From NCBI GenBank assembly GCA_002325375.1, contig DCRZ01000009.1:32026-96025 (forward strand): a stretch of 64,000 nucleotides of DNA. The letters run 5' to 3'. Position 1 is the first letter of the stretch. Every line of letters begins with the position of its first letter. This document shows positions 24,657-33,498 of the stretch, one piece after another. Source of the DNA: Rhodospirillaceae bacterium UBA1479. Lineage in GTDB: Bacteria; Pseudomonadota; Alphaproteobacteria; Rhodospirillales; Casp-alpha2. A model generated the notes under the pieces. That model was not told where the DNA came from. It saw only the letters and a list, made by a program, of their open reading frames with translations, and did no database searches. A program made the position numbers and the translations under genes.

Positions 24657-25196
24657 TCACCGATCCCGGCGGCCCAGGTCGGGGCCCAGGCGTTTGGCGC
24701 AGTGGACCGTCGCCTGGCGCAGCATGCGGTAAACGTAGCCGTCGGAGACACCGAGACGGCCCGCGATCTCGTCCACGGAATGGCCGGCGATGCGGTGCAT
24801 TTCGAACACCAGGCGGGTTCTTTCCGGCAGTTCGGACAGGGCATCGCTCAGGGCGCGCATCATGTCCCGTGAAATGGCGGCCTGCTCCGGTGTCGGATCG
24901 GCGCTGGGGGCGGCCAGGGGCAACTCTTCGCGGGCGCCATAGCGCACTTCAAGCGCCAGTCGCCGCGCGCGGTCGATGGCCAGATTGCGGACCAAACGGA
25001 ACAGATAGGACACGGGTTGGCGAACCGTATCCGCGGGCGGATGTTCGGCCAGCTTGATCCAGGCGTCCTGGACCACATCCTGGGCACGAAAGCGGCAGCC
25101 CAGGATCGGCGCCACGGATTCGATCAGGGCCGCATAATGCGTGTCATAGGCAAGCGCCAGCGGGCTTGCCGGTCTGTGAGCGCCGTTATTGGTCAT
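24657..25196 (-). CDS. FecI-type ECF sigma factor (module 1)
   Basis: Iron-starvation sigma factor of 179 residues. Region 2 includes AQDVVQDAWIKLAEH and YLFRLVRNLAIDRARR. Region 4 includes LSELPERTRLVFEMHRIAGHSVDEIAGRLGVS followed by YVYRMLRQATVHC. The ATG at 25196 was chosen because the upstream extension would run through the Fur box at 25262-25283. It is followed by fecR and the STN receptor, the standard surface-signalling order. It should direct RNA polymerase to the receptor promoter when iron-siderophore binds. Confidence 0.92.
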   Translation of the reverse strand: MTNNGAHRPASPLALAYDTHYAALIESVAPILGCRFRAQDVVQDAWIKLAEHPPADTVRQPVSYLFRLVRNLAIDRARRLALEVRYGAREELPLAAPSADPTPEQAAISRDMMRALSDALSELPERTRLVFEMHRIAGHSVDEIAGRLGVSDGYVYRMLRQATVHCAKRLGPDLGRRDR

Positions 25197-25264
25197 TGTC
25201 CGGCCGGGTCCAAGTTTGTGCGTCTGTCCCACGATGCGGGGGGACAGGCCGGCCGATATTAAAT

Positions 25265-25283
25265 GAGAATGATTATCAATTCC
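25265..25283 (-). promoter_or_regulatory. Fur box upstream of ECF sigma 1
   Basis: GAGAATGATTATCAATTCC matches the classical 19-bp Fur consensus (GATAATGATAATCATTATC) at 14 positions, and the flanks give an imperfect 7-1-7 dyad (TGAGAAT-G-ATTATCA). It lies about 70 bp before the sigma start, so iron-replete Fur should block the whole module. Confidence 0.75.
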
Positions 25284-25302
25284 AATAGAGAGTTTTCCCG
25301 GA

Positions 25303-25632
25303 TCATGGGCCGGACGACTGCGCGGCATCCGGTTTCGTGCCGCCGCCGTTCCGGCGGCGCGGCACGATGGGCTTGGTGGGGGTCATCGCGGCCAGGCCCC
25401 AGCCGGTCACGCTGACGGCACCGCACCACACGACAAAACCCGCACCGCCGCCGCTATTCAGCAGAAACACGGCGGGGGCCAGCACGCCGGAGATGGCAAG
25501 CCAGGTCTGCCACGCCTTGCGTTCAAGGGGGGGCAGGCCGAACACCCGCCGCCGCTTGGCGTTGCCCAAGGCAAGATAGGCGAGGGCCGCCGTCGAGGCG
25601 GCAACAGCGGCGACGATGGCCAGGATGCTCAT
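25303..25632 (-). CDS. Small membrane protein, DUF3325-like
   Basis: Protein of 109 residues with three hydrophobic segments (ILAIVAAVAASTAALAYLAL; WLAISGVLAPAVFLL; FVVWCGAVSVTGWGLAAM) and a basic tail. This layout and the place after a PepSY gene fit the DUF3325 proteins of iron-uptake operons. Its start overlaps the PepSY stop by 4 nt (ATGA). Function is unknown; a helper subunit of the reductase is a reasonable guess. Confidence 0.7.
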   Translation of the reverse strand: MSILAIVAAVAASTAALAYLALGNAKRRRVFGLPPLERKAWQTWLAISGVLAPAVFLLNSGGGAGFVVWCGAVSVTGWGLAAMTPTKPIVPRRRNGGGTKPDAAQSSGP

Positions 25633-27215
25633 TCGGCGGGTTCCGGCAACGGGTCGCCAGCGGGGCGGCCATGGGGCTGCCGCGTCGCCCAGCGGAACAG
25701 CAGAACGCCGAGCACGAGGAACATCAAATCAAAGGACAGCACCGCCCCTTGTCCCTGGGCCACGGCATCCGCCCAGTCCAAGCCGCCCATGGCCATGCGC
25801 ACAATTGGCAAAACGATGCAGGCGGCGCCGAGCAAACGCCGGAACCGCTGTATCAGGCCGCTGCCGTCGCCCGCGAAGGCACCGACCGCGATACAGGCGA
25901 GGGCGCCCAGGACAAAGCCCATTGGTGTCCAGTAGAAGGGATCGGCGGCGGGCAGGGACAGGAAGAAGCCATAGGCCGCCGCCGTCATGGCGAACGGCAA
26001 TCCGTAGGCGGTGATCGTGACCGCGCGCCCGAAGCCGCGCCACAGGGCGGCCTCTTCGCGTCGACGCACCCAAAGCTGCATTCCCGACAAAATCACGTAA
26101 CACATGGCGGCGCCCAGGCCGACCCACACGGCCTTGGACAGAGGGCCCGCGAAATCGCCCGTGTGCAGGGGCCAGATCAGTTCATAAAGCGCGTTGCCCG
26201 CCGACGGTTGCCGGCCGACCCGGGGTTTGACGCCCAGGAACCGGCCGTCCGTGCCGTCGAACACGTTGCGCACCCAGGCCAGTGTTCCTTGTGGCGGCAT
26301 GTGCCAGAGGTTGATGCGGGCATCGGCGCGGCCGTAGTGGTCAACCACGAGGAAGCGGACCGGCGTGCCGGTCAGGGCCGTGGACCGGGCGATCACGGCA
26401 TCAAGATCGGCCAGGGCGGCCGGGCGCGGATCGGGTGTCACGGCGGGTTCGTAAAGAGTTTCGCGCATCGCCTTCTGGTCGCCGCCGAAGGCGACCTGCG
26501 ATATCAGGGGCAGGGAGACCGTGGCCGCAAAACTGAAGAATGAGCCGGTAAATCCCAGAAGAAATGCGAACAGCAGGCCCCAACTTGCGGCCAGGACATG
26601 GCGGTCGCGGGCCGTGACGAGACGGTTGCCCGGTCGGGCGGCGACGAACAGGTCACGGATCAGGTGGCGGTGCATGAGAAAGCCGGTGACGCCCGCGGCC
26701 ATCATGGACAGCCCCAGGATTCCGGTCAGGATCAGCCCCCAAGGCCGTGGAACGTAGAGCTGCACATGCAGGTCGACGAGAAAGTCTTCGAGCGCGCTGG
26801 CTTCGAACCATTCCGGTTTCGTGAACACGAACCCTTCGTTGCGCGCCAATTCCGCGCCCGTCGTGCCATCAAGCCGGAACAGAGTGCCGTAATTTTCGAT
26901 CTTCCCACTTTCCGGATTACGGGCATGGGCATGGGGGAACACGTTCAGGTCGCCCTTGGCCGTTGCCCAGATGGCGATTTCTTCAAGGTACCCCTTGGTC
27001 ATCCGTTCCGCGATGGGCCGGACCTTGCCGTCGAGATCACCTGCCAGCGGCGCGTGATTTTTGGCGCCGCCGACGGACCATTCGGCAATTTCGTGGGCGA
27101 ATACGGCGACCGTGCCGGTGGCGACGACGGCGTAAAGCAACAGACCCAGGACCGTTCCGGACCAGCCGTGCACGGCGGTCAGGCGTTTCAGTTGGGATTG
27201 CGAAAGGGATTTCAT
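25629..27215 (-). CDS. PepSY-domain membrane protein (iron reductase-like, module 2)
   Basis: Polytopic protein of 528 residues. It starts with SQLKRLTAVHGWSGTVLGLLLYAVVATGTVAVFAHEI and has the second conserved helix FLVDLHVQLYVPRPWGLILTGILGL with histidines suited to heme ligation. PepSY-type periplasmic loops follow, and three or four helices at the C-terminus make it longer than module 1's version. The ATG at 27215 is used; a GTG 18 nt upstream is possible. It is encoded between DUF3649-like and DUF3325-like small membrane proteins, the usual trio of PiuB/FoxB-type siderophore-iron reduction loci. Confidence 0.85.
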   Translation of the reverse strand: MKSLSQSQLKRLTAVHGWSGTVLGLLLYAVVATGTVAVFAHEIAEWSVGGAKNHAPLAGDLDGKVRPIAERMTKGYLEEIAIWATAKGDLNVFPHAHARNPESGKIENYGTLFRLDGTTGAELARNEGFVFTKPEWFEASALEDFLVDLHVQLYVPRPWGLILTGILGLSMMAAGVTGFLMHRHLIRDLFVAARPGNRLVTARDRHVLAASWGLLFAFLLGFTGSFFSFAATVSLPLISQVAFGGDQKAMRETLYEPAVTPDPRPAALADLDAVIARSTALTGTPVRFLVVDHYGRADARINLWHMPPQGTLAWVRNVFDGTDGRFLGVKPRVGRQPSAGNALYELIWPLHTGDFAGPLSKAVWVGLGAAMCYVILSGMQLWVRRREEAALWRGFGRAVTITAYGLPFAMTAAAYGFFLSLPAADPFYWTPMGFVLGALACIAVGAFAGDGSGLIQRFRRLLGAACIVLPIVRMAMGGLDWADAVAQGQGAVLSFDLMFLVLGVLLFRWATRQPHGRPAGDPLPEPAE

Positions 27216-27255
27216 CGTTGGGGCTTTCGTCACTGTTTGATTCGGCTGGGGCGCG

Positions 27256-27558
27256 TCATATCCATCCGGTAAAGGCCATGGCGGCTGTCAGTCCGCAGAC
27301 GGCGGCGGTGCCGCAGATCACGGCAACACAGCGCAGAAGGCTTTCCTCTACGCAGGCATAAACGAAGACCACGGCCCAGATCAGCGGCACCAGGATCAGG
27401 GGAAAGACGATGTTGTCGATCCCGGCGGCCCCCTTGGGCAGCCAGATCGGCATGGCCATGGCGAACAGAAGGGCCGCCGCCACCGCGCCCGGGCCGGCCA
27501 ATAGCCAGCGGGTCAACCGGGGACGCGCATCCAGGGCGCGGCGCAGACGTTCCGTCAT
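27256..27558 (-). CDS. Small membrane protein, DUF3649-like
   Basis: Protein of 100 residues with three predicted helices (WLLAGPGAVAAALLFAMAMPI; IVFPLILVPLIWAVVFVYACV; CVAVICGTAAVCGLTAAMAF). Size, topology and position before a PepSY gene agree with the DUF3649 family found in iron-uptake operons. A clear RBS is not seen. The strong hairpin at 27650-27681 separates it from the receptor upstream, so it may need its own promoter or read-through. Confidence 0.65.
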   Translation of the reverse strand: MTERLRRALDARPRLTRWLLAGPGAVAAALLFAMAMPIWLPKGAAGIDNIVFPLILVPLIWAVVFVYACVEESLLRCVAVICGTAAVCGLTAAMAFTGWI

Positions 27559-27649
27559 GCGGAAAGCGCCGCCATGCGCAAAGGGCCGCTTGCTTCGTTG
27601 AATGTCGTGTTCATGACTCTAAGACGAATCAAACGGCCGTTGTACTCGT

Positions 27650-27681
27650 GTCCCCGGGAGAAAAAATTTTCTCCCGGGGAC
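27650..27681 (-). terminator. Strong hairpin terminator after receptor 2
   Basis: GTCCCCGGGAG (27650-27660) pairs with CTCCCGGGGAC (27671-27681), extended by an A6/T4 inner stem, giving up to 15 bp. It lies 28 nt after the receptor stop on the minus strand and before the next gene of the same strand, so it should limit or end receptor transcription. Confidence 0.7.
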
Positions 27682-27709
27682 GGAACAAGGCGCTGCGCGG
27701 TTCCGTGGC

Positions 27710-30187
27710 CTACCACTGGTAGGACAGATTGCCGATGACGGTCAGCGGTTCACCGGCCGTGCAAATCCCGGCGCTGTTCCGGTAATAGCAGGACCCGACA
27801 TGCTGCTTGTCCAAAAGGTTTCGCGCATGCAGCCCGAAGTGCACACCCTTCCATTCGTAATGGACCGAAGCGTCGAACAGCAGAAAGGCGGGAACGGAGA
27901 GGGTCCGGTCGCCGTCACCCCAATGCATGCCGCGATAGCGGACGCCGGCACCGAAGCCCAGGCCTTTGAAGGGGCCTTCCGGGATGGTGTAGTCGGCCCA
28001 GGCCGTGGCGACGTGCTTGGGCGCGGGCGTCAGAACATCGCCAAGGTCGGCCGGGTCGACGCTTTCGATGACTTCGGTTTCCATGTAGGTGTATCCGGCG
28101 GTCACGTTCAGGCCGAAGTCGAAACTTGCGACACCTTCCAGCTCGATCCCTTGGGAGCGAACGGCGGCGGTCTGGTCCGTCGTGTTCGTTGACGGGTCCG
28201 TTTCCGTATAGTTCTGGCGCCGCAAATCGAAGGCGGCCAGCGTCACGGAACTGCGGCTGCCTTCAGGCTGGAACTTGATGCCGATTTCATATTGCTGGCC
28301 GGTTTCGGGTTTGTAGTTCTTGCTCGACGGGTTGGTGCCGATCACGGGCGCAAAGGATTCCGCATAGCTGGCATAGGGGGCCAGCCCATTGTCGAACAGA
28401 TAAACCACGCCCGCCCGGCCGGTGAAGGCGCTATCCGCTTGTTGGGAAACCGCCTTGGTGAGGTGATTGATGGTTTCGGTCACCGCGCGGTCGAATCGCC
28501 CGCCCAGGGTGACGCGCCAATGGTCGCCCCATTCGATCTGATCCTGGAAATAGATGCCCGTTTGGCTGCGCGTGAAGTCCTTGTTGATGATGATGTTTCC
28601 CTCGGACGTCTGCGTGCCGTAGACCGGGGCGAAAACGTCGATCGACGTCGCCGATGCGGAACTCGCGATCTGTTCCAGATACATGAGTTGATAATCCAGC
28701 CCGGCCAGTAAGGTGTGCCTGGTGCCGGCAACGTCCAGCTTCAGCTGCGCATTACTGTCCGTGTAGACACCGTCCAGGTTGCCGAAATTGCCGTAGACGC
28801 TACGCGACAATGTCCGGTTGCCGTCGAACCCCGAGCCGTAAACAACGACATCGTCCAAGTCGACGTTGTTGTAGCGGAGTTTGTGGCTGAGCTTCAGGCG
28901 TTCGCCCACGTCGTGCGCGACCTCGTATCCGATGGCGTATTCCGTCCGGTCGACCCGGTCGATATCCGGCTCGCCGACGAAACGGCTGAGCGGAACCTCA
29001 CCGTTCGCATTCGCGACCACCGTTCCGGACCTGGGAAGGGCCTGGGAGTTCTTGGTGTTGTCCTGCTGGTAATGGCTGAACACTGTCACGGTCGTGTTCT
29101 TCGACGGCTGCCAACTCACCTGTGGGGCAAACCAGTAACGGTCGTCCTCAATGAAGTCGATGAAGGTGTCGCTGTCGCGGTATAGGCCGGTAAAGCGATA
29201 TGAGAACTGCTTGGCCTCGTCGATCGCCCCTGCGAAATCGAACTTGCCCTGATACCGGTCGAAATCACCGCCTTCAAAGTGGACGATGTTGATGGGGTCC
29301 GTCGTCGGGCGCTTGGAGACATAGTTGACCAGTCCGCCGGGTGATCCCTGTCCATAGAGCACGGAGGCCGGGCCGCGCGGGACTTCGACCCGTTCCGCGC
29401 CCCAGGGTTCCGGGTTGTAGCTGACGACGTAATCGGGGAAGGTCAGCGCCAGACCATCCTGGAAAATGCCGTTGGTCGTTGCATTCAGCCCGCGCATGCG
29501 CAGGTCGGTATAGCGCGGCTCGTTGCCATACGGTTGCGGGTCGACGCCCGGGGTATAGCGCAACACCTCGTTGATCTTGTTGACGTTGCGGGCGTCCATC
29601 TGGTCGCGGGTGATGACCGAGATCGATTGCGGGGTTTCGATCAGCGGCGTGTCGGTCTTGGACGCGGACATGCTGCGTTTCGCGACATAGCCCGCGACGG
29701 CGCCGCTGGCCTTTTCACCCCGGCCCTCGACGGTCACGGGGTTCATGGTCATGACGTCGCCATTGGCGCCCTTGCCGGGCAACTCGACGGTGACCGATGC
29801 GGAAGATGTATAGCGCCCGATCAGGCCGGAGCCGGCAAGCAGTTGGGTCAAGGCATCGCGCGCGGTGAAGTCGCCGACCAGCGCCGGGGCGGTCCGTTCG
29901 AACACGGCGGGCTCCGTATAGAGAACCTGAAGGCCGGTGACGGCCGAGAATTCGGCGATGGCCTGGGGCAGGGGTTTCGAGGAAATCTTGAAGGTGAAGA
30001 GATCGTCGGCCTGGGCCTTTTCGATGGTCTTTTCCGTACTGGTGCTGAACTGAAGTGACTCCGGCGCGGCGCCGGCGGGCGTGCCCAGCGCCAGGGCTAG
30101 CAGCGACGCGCCGGTCAGCAGGGCGTACCGCGCCATTAATGTCGCCCCACGGTTCAATGCCCGGGTGGACTGGTGTTCGTTATTCAT
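27710..30187 (-). CDS. TonB-dependent siderophore receptor with STN domain (module 2, FhuA-like)
   Basis: Outer-membrane receptor of 825 residues. After the signal peptide, an STN domain (FKISSKPLPQAIAEFSAVTGLQVLY... GDFTARDALTQLLAGSG) precedes the TonB box VTVEG and the plug (IETPQSISVITRDQMD, RVEVPRGPASVLYGQGSPGG). The end resembles FhuA-family barrels (NLLDKQHVGSCY and a terminal Trp). I use ATG 30187, which follows AAGGGGGA; the ATG at 30217 lies inside an inverted repeat and has no ribosome site. With its sigma and FecR it forms a second surface-signalling system. A hydroxamate-type ligand is plausible. Confidence 0.92.
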   Translation of the reverse strand: MNNEHQSTRALNRGATLMARYALLTGASLLALALGTPAGAAPESLQFSTSTEKTIEKAQADDLFTFKISSKPLPQAIAEFSAVTGLQVLYTEPAVFERTAPALVGDFTARDALTQLLAGSGLIGRYTSSASVTVELPGKGANGDVMTMNPVTVEGRGEKASGAVAGYVAKRSMSASKTDTPLIETPQSISVITRDQMDARNVNKINEVLRYTPGVDPQPYGNEPRYTDLRMRGLNATTNGIFQDGLALTFPDYVVSYNPEPWGAERVEVPRGPASVLYGQGSPGGLVNYVSKRPTTDPINIVHFEGGDFDRYQGKFDFAGAIDEAKQFSYRFTGLYRDSDTFIDFIEDDRYWFAPQVSWQPSKNTTVTVFSHYQQDNTKNSQALPRSGTVVANANGEVPLSRFVGEPDIDRVDRTEYAIGYEVAHDVGERLKLSHKLRYNNVDLDDVVVYGSGFDGNRTLSRSVYGNFGNLDGVYTDSNAQLKLDVAGTRHTLLAGLDYQLMYLEQIASSASATSIDVFAPVYGTQTSEGNIIINKDFTRSQTGIYFQDQIEWGDHWRVTLGGRFDRAVTETINHLTKAVSQQADSAFTGRAGVVYLFDNGLAPYASYAESFAPVIGTNPSSKNYKPETGQQYEIGIKFQPEGSRSSVTLAAFDLRRQNYTETDPSTNTTDQTAAVRSQGIELEGVASFDFGLNVTAGYTYMETEVIESVDPADLGDVLTPAPKHVATAWADYTIPEGPFKGLGFGAGVRYRGMHWGDGDRTLSVPAFLLFDASVHYEWKGVHFGLHARNLLDKQHVGSCYYRNSAGICTAGEPLTVIGNLSYQW

Positions 30188-30207
30188 CCCCGTATTCCCC
30201 CTTGAGT

Positions 30208-30258
30208 TCATGTTCATATATTTAATTGCGACTAAGTAGCAAAATCATATGAACATGA
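30208..30258 (-). promoter_or_regulatory. 12-bp perfect inverted repeat in the leader of receptor 2
   Basis: TCATGTTCATAT (30208-30219) and ATATGAACATGA (30247-30258) are exact reverse complements, 27 bp apart, just upstream of the chosen start. The wide spacing suggests two binding sites of a dimer or a cruciform-like leader. It might be the operator or the boundary of the FecI-type promoter. Confidence 0.5.
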
Positions 30259-30336
30259 GACGGGGCTGAAGGTTCGTTTCCCCCAGTGCTGCCGGCATAA
30301 TTTTTCATGCCCTTCGGTGGCGGGCGCGGCGCGGCT

Positions 30337-31302
30337 TTAATGCAGCACGACGAGATAGCCTGTGATGTGTGTTGCGCTGAGGGGCAGGGTGTCCGTGATG
30401 GCGCGAAGCGCCGCGCCGGGGTTGTCCGTGCGGAATACTCCGCTGACCTTGAGGTCGCGCAGTGCGTCCTTGGCGATCACGATGCGGCCCGGGCTGTAAC
30501 GATTGATTTCGGCAACCACGCTGGACAGTGGCGTGTCATAGAACACGAACTGTCCGCGCAGCCAGGCCGTCACGGCGGTCCGGTCGAAGGGCTTCGGCGG
30601 CGAGACCCCCGCCGCCGTCAACTGGGCGCTCTCCCCTGGCGCCAGGGTCAAGGCCTCACCGGGCATGCTGCCGGTCAGGTTGACCCGGCCTTCGGTCAGA
30701 CTGACGTCGGCCTTGCCGTCGGCGATGCGCAGGTTGAACCGCGTGCCGGTCACGCGGACGATGCCCATGGGGGTGCCGACCGTAAACGGGCGGGCGGCAT
30801 CCGGCGCGACATCGAACCAGGCCTCCCCCCTGAACAGGCGGACATGGCGGCCGTCATCGGCCATGTCGACGGCGATCGCCGTGTCGGTGTTCAGGGTGAT
30901 GCGGCTGCCGTCGGCAAGGTCAATGGGGGTGCGCATGCCGATTGACGTTATGTGATCGCTTTGCAGGCGGACCGCGATGTCGTCGCGCCACAACAGCCCG
31001 GCCCCCAGCAGGATCATCAGGGCCGCGGCGGCGGCAAGGCCGCGCAGGGGGCGTTGTCGCCGGGCGGTGCGGGTTCGTCCGATTTCCGTATCGGCCAGCT
31101 TGCGGGCAGGAAGTTCCAGCCGTCCCCACAGGCATTCAGCCTCGGCGAAGGCAGCTTCGTGCCGTGGATCGGCGGCAAGCCATGCCTGAAAAGCAGCCGC
31201 GTCCGTGTCCCGTTCGCGCAGGCGCGTCAGCCACGAAACGGCCTGTGCGAAAATCGCGTCGTCCGGGGACTGAGGGGTGGAATGATCCTGATCGTCGGTC
31301 AT
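30337..31302 (-). CDS. FecR-type anti-sigma regulator (module 2)
   Basis: Protein of 321 residues. The N-terminal DUF4880 part (DDAIFAQAVSWLTRLRERDTDAAAFQAWLAAD) binds the sigma factor. A membrane helix follows at about 92-110 (LAAAAALMILLGAGLLW) after an Arg-rich stretch. The periplasmic FecR domain has LADGSRITLNTDTAIAV, GEAWFDVAPDAARPF and RVTGTRFNLRI. The tail (VSGVFRTDNPGAALRAI) resembles the STN-like receptor-binding domain. ATG 31302 was chosen; TTG 31323 is in frame. It ends 150 nt before the chosen receptor start. Confidence 0.88.
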   Translation of the reverse strand: MTDDQDHSTPQSPDDAIFAQAVSWLTRLRERDTDAAAFQAWLAADPRHEAAFAEAECLWGRLELPARKLADTEIGRTRTARRQRPLRGLAAAAALMILLGAGLLWRDDIAVRLQSDHITSIGMRTPIDLADGSRITLNTDTAIAVDMADDGRHVRLFRGEAWFDVAPDAARPFTVGTPMGIVRVTGTRFNLRIADGKADVSLTEGRVNLTGSMPGEALTLAPGESAQLTAAGVSPPKPFDRTAVTAWLRGQFVFYDTPLSSVVAEINRYSPGRIVIAKDALRDLKVSGVFRTDNPGAALRAITDTLPLSATHITGYLVVLH

Positions 31303-31447
31303 CTGAACCTGTTGCGGGGTCAACGGGGGGCCGGGTCGGTGGGGCTAGGTGGGGCTTCTTAAGGATAAGACGGTTGGCGGCCGGAAAATCCCCCATGATA
31401 TCCGCGTGCCGGTTTTCGGGCCCTGCCGATCTGGGGCGTTGGGGCGG

Positions 31448-31975
31448 TCACACGTCGCGCCCGGCCTCGCGCAGGCGCCGGCGGCAATGGACCATGGCGC
31501 GGGCGATATGTTTTTCCACGGTTTTGTCGGAAATGCCCAAGGCCTGGGCGACCTGTCGCATGGTCAGGCCGCGTCCGCGGTACAGCAGGAAGACCTCGCG
31601 GCATTTATCGGGAAGTTCCGCAACCGCTTGGGTCAGGATATGCCATTCCTGCCGCGACGAGACGACATCGTCGGGGGCGGGCCCTGGGCTTTCGAGGTGC
31701 GCCAGCATCGCGTCGTCGGCATCGCCATCGACCCAGGTTTCCCGGCGCCGATTTCGGCGCATATGGTCGATCGCCAGATTTCCCGCCATGCGATACAGAT
31801 AGGCCCGGGGGTTGTCGGGCATGACGGCGCCGGATGTGGTCGCGCGAATCCAGGTTTCCTGGACCACGTCTTCGGCGATGGCGAGCGACCCCGTCCGCCG
31901 CAGGATGAATCGACGCAGTTCCTCGTAGTAGATCTCCGCAGCCTGAGCCAGGGAGTGGAGCGGGTGTCTCGTCAT
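31448..31975 (-). CDS. FecI-type ECF sigma factor (module 2)
   Basis: Iron-starvation ECF sigma factor of 175 residues. Region 2 has SLAIAEDVVQETWIRATT and AYLYRMAGNLAIDHMRRNRR. Region 4 has AELPDKCREVFLLYRGRGLTMRQVAQALGIS followed by TVEKHIARAMVHCRRRL, the FecI/PvdS-type ending. The ATG at 31975 was chosen because the upstream extension passes through a Fur box near 32106. It heads the second fecI-fecR-receptor module. Confidence 0.92.
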   Translation of the reverse strand: MTRHPLHSLAQAAEIYYEELRRFILRRTGSLAIAEDVVQETWIRATTSGAVMPDNPRAYLYRMAGNLAIDHMRRNRRRETWVDGDADDAMLAHLESPGPAPDDVVSSRQEWHILTQAVAELPDKCREVFLLYRGRGLTMRQVAQALGISDKTVEKHIARAMVHCRRRLREAGRDV

Positions 31976-32105
31976 GTTGCCGGTCCGTGGTCGTCGATCA
32001 TCTTCATGTGGCCTGATCGTGTCGTGGCATCTGCGGGCAAGGAATAGGGCACACTTGTGGTTCCGGGGCAGATAGTCCCGGGTCATCGACAACGTACAAT
32101 TGTTA

Positions 32106-32124
32106 AGAATGATTCTCAATAACG
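32106..32124. promoter_or_regulatory. Fur box between divergent ECF sigma 2 and DUF2946 genes
   Basis: AAGAATGATTCTCAATAAC shares GAATGATT-[AC]-TCAAT with the box at 25265, and contains the dyad GAGAAT/ATTCTC-like core. It matches 13 of 19 consensus bases. Set in a 290-bp divergent spacer, it could serve both directions. Confidence 0.68.
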
Positions 32125-32265
32125 TTTGATCCTGTATCTAATAAGGCGTCTTTCGTCGGATTGGCATGCCGTTCGAGTGCGGTGTCGCACCGCGTCGATG
32201 GAAACTTGTATTGCGTCGCACAAAAATCCTGGACAGGGTCGCCGCGCCGGTGCTTTCGTAGGGAC

Positions 32266-32691
32266 ATGATCAGGGGGACTCACGCAGGATACGGATCGGG
32301 GACGCGGCGCGCGGTCGCAACGCTTGCCCTGTTCCTGTTCGCCCTGCATGCGGTTCTTCCGGCGGGCTACATGCTCGATACGGACTCCCTGCGCGACGGC
32401 CGGTACGAGGTCGTCATCTGTACCGGGGCCGGTCTGCAGACTGTCGTTGTCGACAAGTCGGGCAATCGGGTTGCGCCGGACGGCCCGGCCACCCCCGGCG
32501 GCGAGGGGACGCTGAAATGTCCCTTCGCGACAGTCGCGGGCAAGGCCCTGGCGGTTCCTGAACAGCCGGTCCTGCTGACGATCCATGCGGTTCGCAGCGT
32601 CCCCGGCCTTCTGCCGCCCGCTCTCGGCCTGCCGGCGTCGGCGGACCGCCTGCCGCTCGGTTCCCGGGCACCTCCCATCCTCCTCGGCTGA
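32266..32691 (+). CDS. DUF2946 family exported protein
   Basis: Protein of 141 residues. An N-terminal hydrophobic segment (AVATLALFLFALHAVLPAGYM) is followed by VVICTGAGLQTVVVDKSGN, a central Cys (KCPFA) and a Pro/Leu-rich tail. This is the DUF2946 pattern, common beside TonB receptors and copper-handling genes. The function is not established. It begins a plus-strand run with a YcnI-like protein and a TonB receptor. The RBS is weak (TAGGGAC). Confidence 0.7.
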   Translation: MIRGTHAGYGSGTRRAVATLALFLFALHAVLPAGYMLDTDSLRDGRYEVVICTGAGLQTVVVDKSGNRVAPDGPATPGGEGTLKCPFATVAGKALAVPEQPVLLTIHAVRSVPGLLPPALGLPASADRLPLGSRAPPILLG

Positions 32692-32814
32692 TTTCCACCC
32701 GCGTCGACGCGCCCAAGGCGTTCTTAGCTGTCTTCATGCCCTGACGGCATTCCGTGACAGCCGCATCCCTTGGTAACGCCCGCGCGGCGGATCCATTTCA
32801 ATTAAACATGCAAT

Positions 32815-32833
32815 TGACATACATGATATGTCA
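32815..32833 (+). promoter_or_regulatory. Inverted repeat upstream of the YcnI-like gene
   Basis: TGACAT and ATGTCA (32815-32820 and 32828-32833) flank 7 bp in an AT-rich promoter-like stretch 44 nt before the YcnI-like ATG. It has the form of a dimeric repressor operator. The regulator is not identifiable here. Confidence 0.5.
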
Positions 32834-32876
32834 CCATAATGAACATGCTTGAAAAATACATGTACAGGAGCGATTC

Positions 32877-33422
32877 ATGCCCCGACGTTTCCCCGTAGCC
32901 GCCGGTTGCGCGATTCTCATTTCAGGTCTTATGGGTGCGCCCGCATCCGCCCATGTCGTTCTCGATACCCGCGAAGCACCCGCAGGCAGCTATTTCAAAG
33001 GCCTGTTCCGCATCGGCCACGGCTGCGGCACGTCGCCGACCGTCCGGGTCACGGTGCAAATCCCGTCCGGTATCCTCAGCGTGCGGCCCCAACCCAAGGC
33101 GGGCTGGACCATCGACATCCGCAAGAAGACGTTGCCGGAACCGGTTGCCGGCCCGCACGGCAAGACGGTCACAGAGGTGGTTTCCGAGATCGTGTGGCAC
33201 GGCGGGTCCCTGCCGAACGAGCACTTCGATGAGTTTGCCCTGCAGATGAAGCTGCCGGACGCCGCCGACGGCGGAGTGCTGATCTTTCCGGTCATCCAGG
33301 ATTGCGCGCAAGGGACCCGCGCCTGGGTCGAGGTGCCGAAGCCGGGTCAATCGCGGTGGGATCTTACGTCCCCGGCCCCGACCCTGACCCTGACCGCAAA
33401 ACCGCAGACCCACAAACATTGA
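32877..33422 (+). CDS. YcnI-like copper-binding protein (DUF1775)
   Basis: Periplasmic protein of 181 residues. The signal peptide (VAAGCAILISGLMGAPASA) cleaves to leave His as the first mature residue (HVVLDTREAPAGSYFKG), the hallmark of YcnI proteins that bind Cu(II) by a monohistidine brace. The domain continues with VRVTVQIPSGILSVRPQPKAGW and ends with HKH. The usual second-helix membrane anchor of Gram-positive YcnI is absent. An AGGAG-type RBS precedes the ATG. It sits between DUF2946 and a TonB receptor, suggesting copper uptake or delivery, fitting the copper enzymes at 0-3 kb. Confidence 0.85.
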   Translation: MPRRFPVAAGCAILISGLMGAPASAHVVLDTREAPAGSYFKGLFRIGHGCGTSPTVRVTVQIPSGILSVRPQPKAGWTIDIRKKTLPEPVAGPHGKTVTEVVSEIVWHGGSLPNEHFDEFALQMKLPDAADGGVLIFPVIQDCAQGTRAWVEVPKPGQSRWDLTSPAPTLTLTAKPQTHKH

Positions 33423-33498
33423 CGACCGTACCGGGGCCGATACCGCCGGGGCGCAATGCGTGCGACTGGCCGGCTCCGGTGCCAAGGAGAACACGACC

